Assembly (NCBI RefSeq): GCF_001514145.1
Contig: NZ_KQ948656.1
Coordinates: forward strand, 248,001 to 312,000
DNA length: 64,000 nucleotides
From: Streptomyces canus
GTDB taxonomy: Bacteria; Actinomycetota; Actinomycetes; Streptomycetales; Streptomycetaceae
Direction of reading: 5' to 3'
The translations under genes were made by a program, and so were the position numbers. Below the pieces are notes generated by a model. The model did not search any database. It saw only the letters and a list, made by a program, of their open reading frames with translations, and was not told where the DNA came from. Of the stretch, positions 61,824 to 64,000 are shown one piece after another (the first letter of the stretch is position 1; every line of letters starts with the position of its first letter).

Positions 61824-62861
61824 ATGAGCAGTGACCATCTCACCTTCCAGCTGGGCGACTTCACCACCCAGCACGGCGCCACCCTGCGCGGCGCGCACCT
61901 CGCCTACACCACGTACGGCGAACTCAACGCGGACAAGTCCAACGTGATCGTCTACCCCACGTGGTACTCCGGCCGCCACTGGGACAACGAGTGGCTCATC
62001 GGCCCCGGCATGGCCCTCGACCCGGACGAGTACTTCATCATCGTCCCGAACATGCTGGGCAACGGCCTGTCCACCTCGCCGAGCAACACGCCGCCGCCGT
62101 ACGACCGCGCCCGCTTCCCGCACATCACCGTGTACGACCAGATCGAGGCCCAGCACAAACTGGTCACCGAGGAATTCGGCATCGAAAAGATCCAGTTGGT
62201 GACCGGCTGGTCGATGGGCGCCGGACAGACCTTCCAGTGGGCCGTCAGCCACCCGGAGATGGTCGAGCGGATCGCCCCGTTCTGCGGTTCCCCGCGCACC
62301 AGCGCCCACAACAAGGTCTTCCTGGAGGGCGTCAAGGCCGCACTGACCGCCGACGCGGTCTTCAACGGCGGCTGGTACGACAAGGACAAGTGGCCCACCA
62401 CCGGACTGCGCGCCCTCGCCCGGGTGTACGCGGGGTGGGGCTTCTCGCAGGCGTTCTACTGGGAGAGGGAGTACGAGAAGCTCGGCTACACCTCCCTCGA
62501 GGACTTCCTGATCGGCTTCTGGGAGGGCTTCTTCCTCGACGGCCGCGACCCCAACAACCTGCTCACCATGCTCTGGACCTGGCAGAACGGCGACGTCGGA
62601 CTCACCCCCGGCTTCGACGGGGACACGGAGGCGGCACTGGGCTCCATCAAGGCGACCACACTCGACATGCCCGCCGAGAAGGACCTCTACTTCCCGCCGG
62701 AGGACGAGGCCTGGGCCGTCAGCCACATACCGGGCGCCGAACTCCGCGTGATCCCCGGCATCTGGGGCCACTTCGCCGGCGGCGGCAGCAGCCCCGAGGA
62801 CACCGCGTTCATCGACACGGGCATCAGGGAATTGCTCGCCAAGCCGGGCGGATTGGCGTAG
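61824..62861 (+). CDS. MetX-like alpha/beta hydrolase (homoserine-acetyltransferase fold)
   Basis: 345 residues. AYTTYGELNADKSNVIVYPT, WYSGRHWDNEWLIGPGMALD, PDEYFIIVPNMLGNGLSTSP and QLVTGWSMGAGQTFQWAVSH match the MetX/HAT-type alpha/beta fold; the nucleophile Ser is in GWSMGAG, and a C-terminal His is in IWGHFAGGGSS. Proteins of this kind in amidase operons are hydrolases or acyltransferases rather than true homoserine acetyltransferases. ATG 61824 follows GAAAGG. It is 20 bp after the formamidase stop and 2 bp before the next gene. Confidence 0.88.
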   Translation: MSSDHLTFQLGDFTTQHGATLRGAHLAYTTYGELNADKSNVIVYPTWYSGRHWDNEWLIGPGMALDPDEYFIIVPNMLGNGLSTSPSNTPPPYDRARFPHITVYDQIEAQHKLVTEEFGIEKIQLVTGWSMGAGQTFQWAVSHPEMVERIAPFCGSPRTSAHNKVFLEGVKAALTADAVFNGGWYDKDKWPTTGLRALARVYAGWGFSQAFYWEREYEKLGYTSLEDFLIGFWEGFFLDGRDPNNLLTMLWTWQNGDVGLTPGFDGDTEAALGSIKATTLDMPAEKDLYFPPEDEAWAVSHIPGAELRVIPGIWGHFAGGGSSPEDTAFIDTGIRELLAKPGGLA

Positions 62862-62863
62862 CC

Positions 62864-63430
62864 ATGAGCAACGGACGCATCAGACTGCCACACGAGGTCA
62901 GCGCCTCGATCGTCGCCTTCGCCACGGTCCTCCTGCTTCTGAGCCCGCTCCACATGCCGACCTGGGCGATCTTCATCACCTGGGCGGGAACGTTCCTGCA
63001 GGGCGGCCCGAGCATCGCCAACGCCATCTCCATGATCACAGCCACCACGACGGGCGCGGGGTTCGCTGTGGCGGCCGTGCTCCTCAACCGGGAGACGGGC
63101 ACCATGTTCGGCACCGGGGAGTTCGCCCGGACCCTCGCACTGGGCGTGGTGATCTTCTTCGTCAACGGCACCCTGCTGGCAACCGGCCGGCTGAAGCCGT
63201 TCGCTCTCATCCCGGGAATGTTCTTCGGCTTCGCGTCGACCTTCGCCACGTACTTCGGCGGATTCGGCTACGACGGGGGGAATCTGGGCGCCGCGTTCCT
63301 CAGCGCCGCCGCGATGTGCGCCCTCGGCCCGCTCTGCGCCGTCCTGGGACTGCGCCTGATGTTCGCGCCACGTCCCGCCCCCGAGCCGGAGCAGCACCTG
63401 ACCGAGGAGGTGGCGCCATCGACCACTTAA
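62864..63430 (+). CDS. DUF1097-like multi-pass membrane protein
   Basis: 188 residues with five or six hydrophobic helices (ASIVAFATVLLLLSPLHMPT, WAIFITWAGTFLQGGPSIAN, GAGFAVAAVLLNRETG, LGVVIFFVNGTLLATGRLKP, FASTFATYFGGFGYDGGNLG, AMCALGPLCAVLGLRLMF). The pattern, including W-IFITW-GTF and TFATYFGG, fits DUF1097. In a formamidase operon it is a good candidate for transport of the amide or an ammonium-like product. ATG 62864 starts 2 bp after the preceding stop. It is the last gene before the terminator at 63560. Confidence 0.78.
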   Translation: MSNGRIRLPHEVSASIVAFATVLLLLSPLHMPTWAIFITWAGTFLQGGPSIANAISMITATTTGAGFAVAAVLLNRETGTMFGTGEFARTLALGVVIFFVNGTLLATGRLKPFALIPGMFFGFASTFATYFGGFGYDGGNLGAAFLSAAAMCALGPLCAVLGLRLMFAPRPAPEPEQHLTEEVAPSTT

Positions 63431-63559
63431 GCACGGGCAAGCCCTCACCTCCCGTGCGGCCGATACGCCGGACCACTCACCCATCGGGCGACCGCTCGGC
63501 TGAAGCCCCACGGAGCCACTCGCCGAGCGGCGACCGCCCTTCCCACTCCGCCTCAGCCC
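63431..63559. other. Intergenic, no gene seen
   Basis: Short gap between the DUF1097-like gene and the terminator; no coding or regulatory signal identified. Confidence 0.4.
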
Positions 63560-63593
63560 GCCCCGGACGGCCCTCCTCCGAGCCGTCCGGGGC
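63560..63593 (+). terminator. Stem-loop ending the formamidase operon
   Basis: 11-bp stem GCCCCGGACGG (63560-63570) with its complement at 63583-63593 and a 12-nt loop, followed by TCTT. Confidence 0.72.
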
Positions 63594-63864
63594 TCTTGCG
63601 TGTCCTTGAGTCCGGGGGCCGCGTGATCACTCCGGCTGGCTCCGATTCGCAGGAGGGTCAACCCCAGTGTCTCGGGCCCCCCGGGGGTGAGTCGGCGGAT
63701 ACGGCCGACTGATTCACAAAGGAGGAGGGAAACAGCATGTCCGAAGCAACAGTTGGGGGACATCGCGGCGTGGTCCGAGGAGGGTTCCGTCGGCGTAGCC
63801 GCGGGTCGGGCCCAAACATGGGTGATTTGCGGCTGAGTGAGACGACGCAGGCGCCGGAACATGT

Positions 63865-64000
63865 CGCGAGCGGCTCGCGGTCCTGGAAGTCGGCGGGCGT
63901 CACCGTGATCATCACCGGCAGGCCGAGCGTGTCCAGCGTGATATGTCGTTTACGGCCGTTGAGGGGAAGCGGCCTTTGCGCGTACGGATCCGGTGGCGGA
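63865..64000 (-). mobile_element. IS5-type transposase remnant, cut by window edge
   Basis: Read on the minus strand it encodes LNGRKRHITLDTLGLPVMIT and VTPADFQDREPLATC. NGRKRHI-DTLGL is a hallmark of IS5-family DDE transposases, just before the second catalytic Asp. The preceding SVRAKAASP-like segment is in a different frame, and the C-terminal part is missing. It is a different subgroup from the complete element at 7006-8604. Confidence 0.72.

Noticed and set aside
1..64000. CRISPR arrays, tRNA, rRNA or riboswitches
   Set aside because: No regularly spaced direct repeats, tRNA cloverleaf or known RNA motifs were seen by eye.

Overview
The window is high-GC actinobacterial DNA. The SsgA-like and WhiB-like proteins, three large LuxR-type (LAL) regulators and the codon usage point to Streptomyces or a close relative, most likely an accessory or chromosome-arm region. 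Redundant paralogues and decaying genes are dense, which is typical of such arms. I see no rRNA, tRNA or CRISPR array.

Layout. 1-6.1 kb: a broken membrane protein, an intact LAL regulator, a LAL remnant and a DUF427 protein. 6.3-8.8 kb: a cupin remnant, then a small antibiotic-biosynthesis-monooxygenase-like gene split by a complete IS5-like element (7006-8604) that carries a passenger gene. 8.9-13.3 kb: MarR, an ECF sigma factor and a second LAL regulator. 13.4-33 kb: an orphan SdhA-like flavoprotein, alpha/beta hydrolases, a carboxymuconolactone-decarboxylase-like protein, a broken MFS pump, cupins, an AceE-type pyruvate dehydrogenase, two ECF sigma factors, YceI and LtrA proteins. 33-38 kb: a VOC/DyP-peroxidase operon, LAL and PIG-L remnants, a Nudix gene and a small coiled-coil protein. 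38-54 kb: hydrolase, SDR, methyltransferase, ECF sigma factor, OsmC/Ohr proteins, a broken cytochrome b (qcrB-like), a WhiB-like protein, another ECF sigma factor, a coiled-coil/winged-helix protein, a decayed NDH-2, an SsgA-like protein, a decayed second aceE fused to transposase debris, an NmrA-type SDR and a cupin. 54-58 kb: a tightly coupled patatin, glycosyltransferase, membrane protein and hydrolase-like operon. 58.5-63.5 kb: a formamidase/acetamidase (fmd) cluster with a MarR gene. 63.9 kb to the end: a transposase remnant.

The main discovery is a repeated promoter. Between 6.6 and 53.3 kb I find 21 copies of TGTCACA, exactly 16 nt, then GGTC (16 copies) or TGTC (5 copies). They lie upstream of, and point toward, genes or gene remnants on both strands, and four divergent pairs serve genes on either side. 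This resembles the promoter known for ECF41-group sigma factors (TGTCACA / CGTC), and the window encodes several sigma factors with ECF41-like motifs (WLPEP, DGGG, NPDKL/NPAKL). I infer that this is one large ECF41-type regulon packed into about 47 kb. It covers redox and respiratory proteins (SdhA-like, NDH-2, cytochrome b, SDRs, Ohr/OsmC), hydrolases, cupins, a WhiB-like regulator, two small paralogous coiled-coil proteins, a methyltransferase and the sigma factors themselves. Many members are decaying. The C-terminal part of one NmrA-type SDR recurs as a scar at four or more places.
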